DNA of 64,000 bases from Thermodesulfovibrionales bacterium (GTDB taxonomy: Bacteria; Nitrospirota; Thermodesulfovibrionia; Thermodesulfovibrionales; SM23-35), in the NCBI GenBank assembly GCA_031082155.1, contig JAVHLL010000012.1, forward strand, positions 1 to 64,000. The letters run 5' to 3'. The notes beneath the pieces are model-generated. The model did no database searches. It was not told the DNA's origin and was given only the letters and a program-made list of their open reading frames with translations. Of this stretch, positions 51,613 to 60,577 are shown in pieces. The position numbers and the translations under genes are program-made. Numbering within the stretch: position 1 is the first letter of the stretch; each line of letters opens with the position of its first letter.

Positions 51613-53142
51613 TCAATGCATTCCCGGGGATACATCCGACTTTGCTTTCCTCATGAGCAGCACAAGCGGAAGCACACAAACCATCACGATGCTGATAATG
51701 CGAAAGGTATCGTTGAATGAGAGCATCGATGCCTGCCTGAGAAGTTCTCTGTATATCATTCCGAGTCCGCCCTGCTCTGAGAGAGTATTCTCGATTCCCC
51801 TGTACTGGAGAACCCGGGCAATCTGTTCGGAAGTCATCTGGTAGGCAGGATCGAATGGGGTAAGATGCTCCGCTAAATGGGCCTGATGAAATTGCGCACG
51901 CCGCGAGAGCATCGTGGTTACGAATGCAACACCAAAACTCCCCCCAAGATTCCTGAGGAGATTATAGATTGCAGATGCATTGCCCATATCTTCTTTCCTG
52001 ATACCGGACATAGTCATAGTAGTGAGCGGGATAAAGAAAAAACCCATGCCAATCCCTAATACAATTCTTGGCCATATCACGGTATAAAAATCGGCGGAGA
52101 GACTGAAATTCGACATCAGATACGTAGCATACGCATTCACTGCAATGCCAAAAGCCAGGAGGGCCTTCGGATTCACTTTATTTACCAGGCTTCCGGCTAA
52201 AGGAAGGGCTATTAATGTCGCCATCCCTCCCGGCCCCAAAACAAATCCCGCGAGAAATGAGGTATATCCCATAAGTGTCTGCAGATAGATCGGCAGGAGC
52301 ACGATGCTCGCAAAGAGATTGAAAAATCCCAGGAACATTACTATGTTTCCGGTACTGAAAGAAATATTTTTGAATGCCCTGAGGTTTACTACAGGGTTTT
52401 TCGCAAACAGTTCGACCACCACAAAAGAGAGAAGGGAGACCGCTGAAGTTACGCTCATCCAGAAAATAAAACCTGAAGAGAACCAGTTCTCCTGCTGACC
52501 CTTGTCGAGGACGATCTGGAGGCAACCGAGCCCAAGAGCAAGAAGCGCGAGACCCCAGTAATCGACCTTCATCTTCATCCGTTTCATATACGGCGGGTCT
52601 GCGATGAAAATCATGGTGAGGAGGATTGAAATGATACCGATCGGCACATTAATGAAGAATATCCAATTCCATGACCAGTTGTCCGTGATCCAGCCGCCGA
52701 GGAGCGGGCCTACTATGGGACCGAACATAATGCCTACCCCGAACACCGCCATGGCTATACCGTGCTGACGCGGAGGGAATGTCTCAAGGAGGATGGATTG
52801 TGACAACGGCTGCAGCGCTCCTCCGCCTATTCCCTGTAATATCCTGAAGAAAACCAGGCTCTGGAGACTCCACGCTGCGCCGCAGAGAAAAGAACTTATG
52901 GTAAACGCGGTGATCGAAATAATCAGATACCTTTTCCTGCCGAAAAACCTGCTCAGCCATCCTGTCATGGGTATAATGATCGCATTCGAAACAAGATACG
53001 AGGTTATCGTCCATGTCGATTCATCAATCCCGGCGGAGAGACTTCCCCGGATATGGTCGAGCGCGACATTGACCACAGAGGTATCTATTATCTCTATGAG
53101 TGTAGGAAGCATTACGGTGAGCGCGATAAGCCATTTATTCAT
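51613..53142 (-). CDS. DHA2-family MFS efflux transporter (EmrB/QacA-type)
   Basis: 509 residues, 14 predicted membrane helices. IEIIDTSVVNVALDHIRGSL, FGRKRYLI, RILQGIGGGALQPLSQSI and the antiporter motif AVFGVGIMFGPIVGPLLGGWI are typical. It exports drugs or toxic organics with proton motive force and pairs with the adjacent HlyD-type adaptor. Specificity unknown. Confidence 0.9.
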   Translation of the reverse strand: MNKWLIALTVMLPTLIEIIDTSVVNVALDHIRGSLSAGIDESTWTITSYLVSNAIIIPMTGWLSRFFGRKRYLIISITAFTISSFLCGAAWSLQSLVFFRILQGIGGGALQPLSQSILLETFPPRQHGIAMAVFGVGIMFGPIVGPLLGGWITDNWSWNWIFFINVPIGIISILLTMIFIADPPYMKRMKMKVDYWGLALLALGLGCLQIVLDKGQQENWFSSGFIFWMSVTSAVSLLSFVVVELFAKNPVVNLRAFKNISFSTGNIVMFLGFFNLFASIVLLPIYLQTLMGYTSFLAGFVLGPGGMATLIALPLAGSLVNKVNPKALLAFGIAVNAYATYLMSNFSLSADFYTVIWPRIVLGIGMGFFFIPLTTMTMSGIRKEDMGNASAIYNLLRNLGGSFGVAFVTTMLSRRAQFHQAHLAEHLTPFDPAYQMTSEQIARVLQYRGIENTLSEQGGLGMIYRELLRQASMLSFNDTFRIISIVMVCVLPLVLLMRKAKSDVSPGMH

Positions 53143-53179
53143 GAATCAATACGGTATGGGCGCTTGGAATAAACCAACC

Positions 53180-54277
53180 TCATTCAATCAAAATCGTCGG
53201 CACGACAGACATCCCGACGCGAAGGATATGGTCTTTGTCTGTTTCTTTGTCGAAAACAATCTTTATGGGTATCCTCTGGACGACTTTCACATAATTGCCG
53301 GTTGCATTTTCCGGTGGGAAAAGTGAGAAGACCGCTCCGGTACCAGACATGATGCTCTCGACCTTTCCATGGAATTCCTTGCCCGGATAGGTATCAACGC
53401 TGATTGCCACCTTCTGTCCGGGCCTCACCTTTTCGAGCTGGGTTTCCTTATAGTTGGCAGTAATCCAGATATCTTCCAGGGTCACAACAGCCATGAGCGG
53501 TCTCCCTGCTTCTACCTGGTTTCCGATCTCTACCGATTTCCTTGTAATATACCCATCAGATGGAGCATAAATTTTTGTATAACCAAAATTAAGCTGTGCT
53601 GCATTTAATTTCGCCTCATTTTCTTTGATCGCCGACATTTGTGCCCCCCTTAATGCTTCGACCTGCCTTACGACAGCCCCTTGCGTCCCCAGCGCTTTCT
53701 CTGCTTGTTTCAGTTGTTCCCTTGCCGCTTTGACCTGTGCTGATGCAATAGTGTGAGAGGTCATTGTCTTTTCATATCTCTCCCTTGAGATGGCTTCCGA
53801 TTTATAGAGATTTTCTGCCCTTCTGCTGTCATTCACAGCCTGCTGAAAATTTGCCTCCTGCAGTTCCAGATTCGCCTTTGCTGCTTCCAATGCGGCATGA
53901 AGTTCCGCAATCTGTGTTTTTGACACACTGATCTGCGCATCAACCTCTGTAAGTTTTGCCTTCTCAGCGCTGGTTCCTGACTCAGCTTCTTCAACCTTGA
54001 CTGCGAAATCGGCAGGGTCGATCTCTATCAACAGGTCACCTTTTTTAACAAGCTGGTTGTCTGTGACATGAATGATGCTGACAGTCCCCCTGATCTTTGA
54101 CGCTATAGTATGCATCCGTCCTTCAATGAATGCATCATCGGTAGTAATATGGGTAGCTTTATATCCGAGATAGAAGAAGAGGCTTACTGCCCCTACGAGC
54201 AGCACGAATGCAAGGACAATAAATCCGAATTTCTTTCGCTTGTTATTATTGTTACTATTCTTCTTTTCTTCATCCAT
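53180..54277 (-). CDS. HlyD/EmrA-family periplasmic adaptor
   Basis: 365 residues. One membrane helix (GFIVLAFVLLVGAVSLFFYLGY), then a lipoyl-like half (TVSIIHVTDNQLVKKGDLLIEIDPADFAVKV), a long coiled-coil hairpin (~100-210) and the barrel half (GYITRKSVEIGNQVEAGRPLMAVV). It links the DHA2 transporter downstream (37 bases) to an outer-membrane channel, which is not encoded here. Confidence 0.9.
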   Translation of the reverse strand: MDEEKKNSNNNNKRKKFGFIVLAFVLLVGAVSLFFYLGYKATHITTDDAFIEGRMHTIASKIRGTVSIIHVTDNQLVKKGDLLIEIDPADFAVKVEEAESGTSAEKAKLTEVDAQISVSKTQIAELHAALEAAKANLELQEANFQQAVNDSRRAENLYKSEAISRERYEKTMTSHTIASAQVKAAREQLKQAEKALGTQGAVVRQVEALRGAQMSAIKENEAKLNAAQLNFGYTKIYAPSDGYITRKSVEIGNQVEAGRPLMAVVTLEDIWITANYKETQLEKVRPGQKVAISVDTYPGKEFHGKVESIMSGTGAVFSLFPPENATGNYVKVVQRIPIKIVFDKETDKDHILRVGMSVVPTILIE

Positions 54278-54330
54278 CAGAGTTGATCCCCTTGTTTCTT
54301 CGATTTTCTCTCTCCCTCTTCAGATTATTG

Positions 54331-54438
54331 AGTAGTCTGTCCATAAATTCAGGATTTGTCATCCCGGCCTGACCGGCCTACGACTCGTAGAGCGAGAATG
54401 ACAATTTTTCTTAGAATCGTACTTTATGGACAGACACT
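54331..54438. repeat. MITE-like element with terminal inverted repeats
   Basis: AGTCTGTCCATAAA on the left and TTTATGGACAGACACT on the right enclose GTCATCCCGGCCTGACCGGC and a degraded GCGAGAATGAC partner. It lies between the TGAAC boxes and the adaptor start, within the 321-base gap 54278-54598. Confidence 0.85.
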
Positions 54439-54520
54439 CTGTATAAACTGCCGGAACAATACGAGTAAAAAAAGCAACGTAATAGTATATTCTATCTGAT
54501 ATTTTTCGTGATTCTCCAAG

Positions 54521-54550
54521 TGAACAATTGTTCATGTGAACTTACGTTCA
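54521..54550. promoter_or_regulatory. Two tandem TGAAC-N4-GTTCA operator boxes
   Basis: TGAACAATTGTTCA (54521-54534) and TGAACTTACGTTCA (54537-54550), 16 bases centre to centre. Paired palindromes like these fit a TetR-type repressor of the efflux operon. No tetR gene is in the window. Confidence 0.65.
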
Positions 54551-54598
54551 GTTTATAGGCAAGCGACGGGGTGTGTCAAGAAAATTTTGGGGAGAAAA

Positions 54599-54952
54599 TT
54601 ACTTTTTTGTGGTAAGAATCCGGTTCCTGTCGTCGAGGAAAACGATGTCCGGTTCGAAATTCTTTATCGTATTGTCCTGGAAATAACTGTAACAGAAGAT
54701 AATAATCTTGTCCCCGACCACCCCTTTCCGTGCTGTCGGGCCGTTCAGGCATATTTCACCGCGTTTTCCGGGGATGACATATGTTTCAAACCGTTCTCCG
54801 TTGTTCAGGTTGCTGATCATCACCTGCTCATAGGAAAGTATGCCTGCCTTCTTAAGGACTGTTTTATCAATAGTAATACTCCCCTCGTACGAAAGGTTAG
54901 ACTCTGTAACCGTTGCGCCATGTATCTTTGCTCTCAGAATGCACCGTAACAT
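54599..54952 (-). CDS. panD: Aspartate 1-decarboxylase
   Basis: 117 residues. LRCILRAKIHGATVTESNLS, then YEGSITID with the Gly24-Ser25 self-cleavage site that forms the pyruvoyl cofactor, NLNNGERFETYVI and GEICLNGPTARKGVVGD. It makes beta-alanine for pantothenate. No other pan gene is nearby. Confidence 0.96.
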   Translation of the reverse strand: MLRCILRAKIHGATVTESNLSYEGSITIDKTVLKKAGILSYEQVMISNLNNGERFETYVIPGKRGEICLNGPTARKGVVGDKIIIFCYSYFQDNTIKNFEPDIVFLDDRNRILTTKK

Positions 54953-55021
54953 AAAATCCTTCCCTGTAAAACACTTTCTTTTTTAAAGTATGCATGTTTT
55001 CCGGATACAAAAGCAACTTTG

Positions 55022-56254
55022 CTAAGTGCGTGTGTCGATATTCGGTCCTCCTGCCCGGACGCAAGCCAGTATAATCATCCCGGCAAGAAAAAAAACGGCA
55101 ATTGACAGGATTGCAGGCCTTTGGCTTCCGAACGCTGTTGATATCTGTCCGAATGCGAGCGGGCCGAGTATTGCTGAAGATTTGCCCACCAGAGAGTACA
55201 CGCCGAAATATTCAGCCTCCTTCCCCCGGGGAATAAATTGTGTATAAAGAGCACGCGAGGCTGCCTGGACAGTCCCGAGGCCAAGGCCTGCACATAACGC
55301 TATGCCCCAAAACTGACTTTTTGTGTATACGAAAAAGGCGACCGTGGCAACAAGCGTCCACAGAAAAAGCGAGGCGTAGACAACTTTTTTTGGCCCCCAA
55401 AGGTCGATGGGTTTTGCCATGATCAGGGAACCCAGTAACGCAGTCAGTTGTACAAGAAGATAAAGGACGATCAGTTCCTGGGCCTGAAACCCGAGGGTTG
55501 TTGCGGCAAAAATGCTCGAAAAAACAATAACGGTATTTACCCCGTCCTCATAGAGAAGAAACGATATCAGGAATTTTCTCGCCTCTTTCTCCCGCCAAAT
55601 CTCTCTCAGGGTTTTCATTGTATAGCGGACCCCTTTCGCACCGGCACGGGTCCAGGCACCGTCTGCTCTTCTGTCGCCGGGGAGAAACAAAAATGCAGGC
55701 AGGGAAAACAGTGCAAAGAACAGGGCCACCATCACCCATACAATTTTGAAATCTCCTGCTTTAACCAGGGGGAGCGCGATCAGGAGAGCAGCGATAGAAC
55801 CGGCATACCCGACCATGTAACCCCATGCAGACACCCTGCCGGTATATTCCGAAGGGACTATTCTCGGGAGAAAAGAATTGTAGAAAACCAGTCCGCCCTC
55901 CATGCCGAGATTGGCAATGACAATGAGAAAGAATCCTTCGATAACCATTCCCTCGTTCAGGCAGGACAGGCCTGCGATTGCTGCCACACTGATTGCGGTA
56001 TAGAGAAAGAGAAAATTTTTTCTCAGTCCCCCGAAATCTGCGATTCCTCCGAGAAAAGGCGATGTAAGGGCGACAATCGCCATGCTTATTGAAATTGCCC
56101 TTCCCCACCACAGGTCGCCGAGCCCGGCATCGTTCCCCACAATCACACTGGTATAATATACAGGGAAAACAACTGCCACGATCACTGCTGAATAGCTTGA
56201 GTTTGCAAAGTCGAACAGCGTCCAGCTGATGAGGTGTTTCTTGTTGAGATTCAT
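55022..56254 (-). CDS. UMF1-type MFS transporter (Atg22-like)
   Basis: About 410 residues from MNLNKKHLISWTLFDFANSSYSAV; the track's 26 extra residues run into pdxA and are rejected. Twelve helices are likely. SWTLFDFANSSYSAVI, LGGIADFGGLRKNFL and GLGLGTVQAASRALYTQFIPRGKEAEYFGVYSLVGK are typical of this family of proposed exporters of unknown substrate. It starts 9 bases after pdxA. Confidence 0.82.
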   Translation of the reverse strand: MNLNKKHLISWTLFDFANSSYSAVIVAVVFPVYYTSVIVGNDAGLGDLWWGRAISISMAIVALTSPFLGGIADFGGLRKNFLFLYTAISVAAIAGLSCLNEGMVIEGFFLIVIANLGMEGGLVFYNSFLPRIVPSEYTGRVSAWGYMVGYAGSIAALLIALPLVKAGDFKIVWVMVALFFALFSLPAFLFLPGDRRADGAWTRAGAKGVRYTMKTLREIWREKEARKFLISFLLYEDGVNTVIVFSSIFAATTLGFQAQELIVLYLLVQLTALLGSLIMAKPIDLWGPKKVVYASLFLWTLVATVAFFVYTKSQFWGIALCAGLGLGTVQAASRALYTQFIPRGKEAEYFGVYSLVGKSSAILGPLAFGQISTAFGSQRPAILSIAVFFLAGMIILACVRAGGPNIDTRT

Positions 56255-56262
56255 GACAGGCT

Positions 56263-57267
56263 CTATAGGTGCAATTGTGAAGCGACTTTTATCGCCTCGA
56301 TCATACTTGAAGGGTTCGCAATCCCTTTCCATGCGATGTCATATGCTGTCCCGTGGTCAGGAGAAGTGCGGACAAAAGGTAATCCAACCGTAACATTCAC
56401 CCCGGTGTCGAAAGCAATCATCTTCAGGGGAATCAATCCCTGGTCGTGATACATGCAGACGACCATGTCGATATCGCCTGCATATGCTTTACGGAAAACT
56501 GTATCAGGGGGCCAGGGGCCTGAGACAGGGATGCCCTCTTTTACCGCAGCCCGTATCGCAGGAATGATTGCGTTACTCTCTTCATCTCCGAACATCCCCG
56601 CCTCTCCGGCATGCGGATTGAGCCCTGCAACTGCAATTGTTGGTCTTTTGATCTTCAGCATTCTGCATGCCTTCACTGCAAGCCTGATCGTTTTCAGGAC
56701 CCTCTGTTTCGTGATTAACTCCGGCACCTGACTGATCGCCGTGTGTATGGTAACAAGTATGACACGGAGGGGACCTCCCGCGAGCATCATGGCGTAGTCT
56801 TTTGTCCCTGACAATTCTGCAAGCATTTCCGTATGGCCCGGCCATGGCAACTCTGCCATCTTCATGGCTTCCTTTGATATCGGCGCCGTAACAACCCCGT
56901 CAACCTTTTTCTCCAAAGCAAGCTCGACCGCCTTTCTGATAAAGCGTGCGCATGCAGCCCCTCCTTCCGGCGTCGGCATACGTTTTTTTATCCCGGGAAT
57001 GCTTTGCAAATCAATTAGATGGATTGTGTTCGGTATCAACTTTATTTCTTCAGGGGAACTCACGGTTTTGATTTTGGTGGGCAATCTGAGAAGTGCAGCT
57101 GCCTCCTGCATCACGCCCGCATCTCCGATAATTACTGGGATACAGCATTTCCTGACCGCAGGAGATGCAACAGCCCGGATAATGATTTCTGCCCCGATGC
57201 CTCCCGGATCGCCCATGGTAATCGCAAGAATTTTCTTGACCGGTTCATACTGTTTGGTCCCGCTCAC
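56263..57267 (-). CDS. pdxA: 4-hydroxythreonine-4-phosphate dehydrogenase
   Basis: 334 residues. ITMGDPGGIGAEI, VTAPISKEAMKMAELPWPGHTEMLAEL, LNPHAGEAGMFGDEE and MYHDQGLIPLKMIAFDTGVNVTVGLPFVRTSPDHGTAYDIAWKG include all three metal-binding His. It supplies the substrate that PdxJ (also in this window) condenses in vitamin B6 synthesis. It follows the SurA-like gene by 21 bases, as pdxA follows surA in many bacteria. Confidence 0.96.
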   Translation of the reverse strand: MSGTKQYEPVKKILAITMGDPGGIGAEIIIRAVASPAVRKCCIPVIIGDAGVMQEAAALLRLPTKIKTVSSPEEIKLIPNTIHLIDLQSIPGIKKRMPTPEGGAACARFIRKAVELALEKKVDGVVTAPISKEAMKMAELPWPGHTEMLAELSGTKDYAMMLAGGPLRVILVTIHTAISQVPELITKQRVLKTIRLAVKACRMLKIKRPTIAVAGLNPHAGEAGMFGDEESNAIIPAIRAAVKEGIPVSGPWPPDTVFRKAYAGDIDMVVCMYHDQGLIPLKMIAFDTGVNVTVGLPFVRTSPDHGTAYDIAWKGIANPSSMIEAIKVASQLHL

Positions 57268-57288
57268 ACGCTCCCCCCTTTGGGAAAA

Positions 57289-57855
57289 TCATTGCTTTTC
57301 ATGAAGCCTTATGTTGATGCAGGCCTTCTTTTTGAGTTCGGCGAGATGGAATTTAAGGCGGTCGTTCAGTTCGCGTTCAGTAAGATAATTCTCGATCTCT
57401 TCCCTTACGTCATCGAGTTCCTTCTCTCCAAATGCCTCGCGGTGCGAGTTGTAATACTCTGAAGCCTCTTCATCTTTGATTCTGATGAATGCACGGATTT
57501 TCAGGTCAATATACTCATTCATGAGTTCATCTTCAGAAGGCGCTTCAATCCTTATCTTTTGCCCCTCTCTGACGAGGAGCATCCTATTGACCATACTATT
57601 GAGCACCTCTTCTCTCGTAATGTCCGGCAGAACCTTGACCGTTGCCGCATACTTCTCCTCGAGGTCGCTAAGAGTGATCGCAGTGTTGTCGATAGATGCA
57701 ACCAGCCGGTCCCGGATGGTTTCTGCCAAGAGCGATGAGCAGAGAGCAAAGAGCAGAAAACACAGAGTAGAGAACCAAACACCGGGATTAAAGCGCCGGG
57801 AAAAGACTTCGGACGTCTTTTTCGGTATAACACGCTTCTCAGGTATCGTTTTCAT
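57289..57855 (-). CDS. SurA N-domain-like periplasmic chaperone without PPIase domains
   Basis: 188 residues. A basic start, a signal peptide-like helix encoded by a tandem-like repeat (FSTLCFLLFALCSSLLA), then a SurA_N-type domain (RLVASIDNTAITLSDLEEKYA, LNSMVNRMLLVREGQKIRI) and a C-terminal helix closing the chaperone fold. No parvulin domain is present. It probably delivers outer-membrane proteins to the Omp85 protein encoded upstream. Confidence 0.72.
   Translation of the reverse strand: MKTIPEKRVIPKKTSEVFSRRFNPGVWFSTLCFLLFALCSSLLAETIRDRLVASIDNTAITLSDLEEKYAATVKVLPDITREEVLNSMVNRMLLVREGQKIRIEAPSEDELMNEYIDLKIRAFIRIKDEEASEYYNSHREAFGEKELDDVREEIENYLTERELNDRLKFHLAELKKKACINIRLHEKQ
57715..57770. 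repeat. CTCTGCTC-type low-complexity repeat encoding a signal peptide
   Basis: On the coding strand TTCTCTACTCTGTGTTTTCT, then GCTCTTTGCTCTCTGCTCAT, is made of CTCTG/CTCTTTG-like units and supplies the hydrophobic core of the SurA-like signal peptide. Confidence 0.6.
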
Positions 57856-57889
57856 CTCTTCGCCCTATGCACCTCGCTCTCTTCTTTTT

Positions 57890-60577
57890 TTAAAAAGCAT
57901 GGCCTATGCTGAAATGAATCTCTCCGCTGCTTTCGCCTTTTCCTCTCTGAAGCTTGTATCCGTAATCAACCCTCAGGGGACCAACCGGTGTATTGTATCT
58001 CAGACCAAGTCCTGCGGTAAATTTAATGTCAGCCAGGTCCACATCAGTGATGTCAACCCATACATTGCCTCCGTCAAGAAATGCTACCACCCCTATGCCC
58101 TTTCCTAATAACGTCCTCAACTCCAGATTCTCCATAAGGAAGACATTTCCTCCAGTCGGATTCCCGTCTTTTCCTTTCGGCCCGAGGGTATCCTGTTCAT
58201 ATCCTCTCACAGTGCTTCTGCCTCCAAGAAAGAACCGTTCGACAATGGGCAGTTCCTGTGTAGCCCCGTAACCCTGGGCCATACCTCCCCGCAACGAGGC
58301 AGCAAGAACAAGCCATTTTCTCAGCGCATGGTAGCTGTTTCCGTAAAACGATATTTTTATAAAATCAGTTTCCGAAAGAAAAAGAGGAGAGGTAAGCTTT
58401 ACGGAAAGGCCGGAAAGGATTCCCTTTGAGGGATAAAAGGGGTCGTTGCGGGTATCATAGATGAGACCAAGCCGCATACCGCTAATAAGGAGTGTCCCCG
58501 TATCCTCCTTGCTGAGCACAACATCAGGCTGCACATCATAAGTATTGACTACGGAAAATTCATAGTAGAGTTCAGATTTCAGCATTTCACTTATCTTTTT
58601 TTCGACTCCGGCCGTTACCGTATGCCTTGAGAGCTTGTACCTCGTCTCCCGCGTATCGATATTCACTTCTTCCTTTTCTTCACCGAGGATAAAAGCCCTG
58701 AAAGGCAAAGGGGTACGCAGAAACAAAAACCAGGGTTCAAAATATTGAAGGATATAGCGCTTTTCGAGCGAACTCCCTTCAAGACGCAATGATACCTGTC
58801 TGTTCATACCCCAGAGATTCCGGTAACTCAGTTCCAGAAACCCCCTGTACCGTTCATAGTCTCCGTAACCGATCCCGAATTCTACCGCACCTGCTTTGCC
58901 TTCCTGCACCTTAATGAGGGTGTCTTTCCTATTGCCATAGGTATCAATCAGTTCTGTGGTGATATCGGTAAACAACCCCAATTTATACAGTTTTTGTCTC
59001 TGTTGCGTAACTAGGCTGTAATTAAGGGGATCACCCTCCTTCTGCAATAATTCCCTGTCTATGATTTCGTACTGCGTTTTTTGATTCCCCTTTACGATAA
59101 CTTTACTGAAAAATTGCTGTGAGCCCTCGGCAACAGCAAAAGTAACAAGGACTGTCTCTCCCTCGAACTGTCTGTCAATGGCTACCCGTGCGTTCAGGAA
59201 GCCTGCGTTGTTATACAACTCGAGAATGCGATAACGGGCATCCGAAATATCGACTTCATTATACGCTGCACCCGGTTTGATATTGATTGCTTTTCTTACC
59301 GCAGGCTCGTCAACAGATTTTGTGCCTGAGATCTTCACTTCCTGTATTATCGTTTTATGCCCTTCATTGATTCCGACAGATATGTCCATTGTCCGGGTTT
59401 GTTCTTTATAGGTCGTCTCAAAATCCTTCACCTCAGCCGACAGATAACCAAGAGAATCGTAGAGATATTGCAGTGTCTCCCTGTCAGTATCAACATAGTC
59501 CGGATTATATATTTTCCCTTCTTTCAGGAGCATGAAATCTTTCAGATTCTTTTCCTTCAGATGGATGCTTTTAAAGGCAATCTCGCCGACCTTGACTTGT
59601 GGACCTTCAGCAATAAGAAAGGTGGTTGTTATAAATCCGTCACTGGATGCCGAAGCCGGGGTTACCACAACAAAAGGATACCCTTTATTGTGGTAAAGTA
59701 ATTTTATCCTGTGCGCAGCCTCTGCGACGATGTCTTCACTGAAGTCCTCAACTTCAAAAAAAGGCGTTTCTCTGATGAGATTTGTGCGGGAAATGGCGGA
59801 ATTCCCTTCAAAGTTTATTGCAAGATGCTGTCCGGAATCAACAGGGATATGAAGTTCACCGTCTTTAAAGCCATATGATCCGACAACGGGTCTGAAATAT
59901 CCCCTCTTTTTGTAATATGCCCTGATCTTTTCGATGTCTTTCAGGAGAACGGACTGATCATAGATATCGCCTTCGGACAATTGCATAATCCAGAGGATTT
60001 CTTCGGTATCCCTGCCTGCCCCGTCAAGGATAATTTTTCTGACGATATCCGGCTCACCCGTATTCACTGTGAGCCTTATCACAAGACTGTTTTTTTCTTT
60101 TGACTGCCGGACCTCCGTACTGACAGCGGCCCGGGGGAATCCGGAGACGGCAAGTTTTTCCTGCAGTTCAGCAGCAGCATGATCGAATGAATCACACATG
60201 AAAAGCTGCCCTTTCTTAAGAGGATACATCCTCTGTATCTTTCTTCCGGACAGTACGGAATCGCCCTCTACTGAGACAGTTTCGATCGTCTTTCTCTCCG
60301 CGACAGAAATAAACACCTCCGGGTTCTCGCCATCGGTGACCGTTACGGAAATATCTTCAAATATCCCTTTGAGGAAAGCGCGTTTTATTCCTGCACGAAT
60401 CTGCTCCCGATCGGGGAATTCCCCGGATTGTATCCCGAAAAGATACAACAACTCCTCCCGCTCTATTGTAGAAAGCCCGTCTATTCGGACCCCAGCAATA
60501 CCTGCACCTTCTGCATAGGAGGAGAAAAAGAGTGTTATGCAGCAGAGGAGGACTCCCAGCAGACGTCCTGTATTTAT
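57890..60577 (-). CDS. Omp85 outer-membrane protein (BamA/TamA family), likely ATA start
   Basis: About 895 residues if started at the ATA overlapping the tamB stop (ATAA). The track begins 42 codons later at a TTG and lacks the signal peptide. The extra N-terminus reads as a proper signal peptide (NTGRLLGVLLCCITLFFSSYA, cleaving before EGAG), but the frame has no ATG, GTG or TTG. Five or six POTRA domains (each with phrases like KIQRMYPLKKGQLFMCDSF) precede a barrel with FFLGGRSTVRGYEQDTLGPK (the lid/VRGY motif) and a final Phe (IHFSIGHAF). It inserts outer-membrane proteins; next to TamB it may be the TamA/TamL-type partner. Confidence 0.85.
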   Translation of the reverse strand: MNTGRLLGVLLCCITLFFSSYAEGAGIAGVRIDGLSTIEREELLYLFGIQSGEFPDREQIRAGIKRAFLKGIFEDISVTVTDGENPEVFISVAERKTIETVSVEGDSVLSGRKIQRMYPLKKGQLFMCDSFDHAAAELQEKLAVSGFPRAAVSTEVRQSKEKNSLVIRLTVNTGEPDIVRKIILDGAGRDTEEILWIMQLSEGDIYDQSVLLKDIEKIRAYYKKRGYFRPVVGSYGFKDGELHIPVDSGQHLAINFEGNSAISRTNLIRETPFFEVEDFSEDIVAEAAHRIKLLYHNKGYPFVVVTPASASSDGFITTTFLIAEGPQVKVGEIAFKSIHLKEKNLKDFMLLKEGKIYNPDYVDTDRETLQYLYDSLGYLSAEVKDFETTYKEQTRTMDISVGINEGHKTIIQEVKISGTKSVDEPAVRKAINIKPGAAYNEVDISDARYRILELYNNAGFLNARVAIDRQFEGETVLVTFAVAEGSQQFFSKVIVKGNQKTQYEIIDRELLQKEGDPLNYSLVTQQRQKLYKLGLFTDITTELIDTYGNRKDTLIKVQEGKAGAVEFGIGYGDYERYRGFLELSYRNLWGMNRQVSLRLEGSSLEKRYILQYFEPWFLFLRTPLPFRAFILGEEKEEVNIDTRETRYKLSRHTVTAGVEKKISEMLKSELYYEFSVVNTYDVQPDVVLSKEDTGTLLISGMRLGLIYDTRNDPFYPSKGILSGLSVKLTSPLFLSETDFIKISFYGNSYHALRKWLVLAASLRGGMAQGYGATQELPIVERFFLGGRSTVRGYEQDTLGPKGKDGNPTGGNVFLMENLELRTLLGKGIGVVAFLDGGNVWVDITDVDLADIKFTAGLGLRYNTPVGPLRVDYGYKLQRGKGESSGEIHFSIGHAF

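Noticed and set aside
55448-56092. 214-residue plus-strand ORF
   Set aside because: Antisense to the UMF1 transporter; no recognisable motifs.
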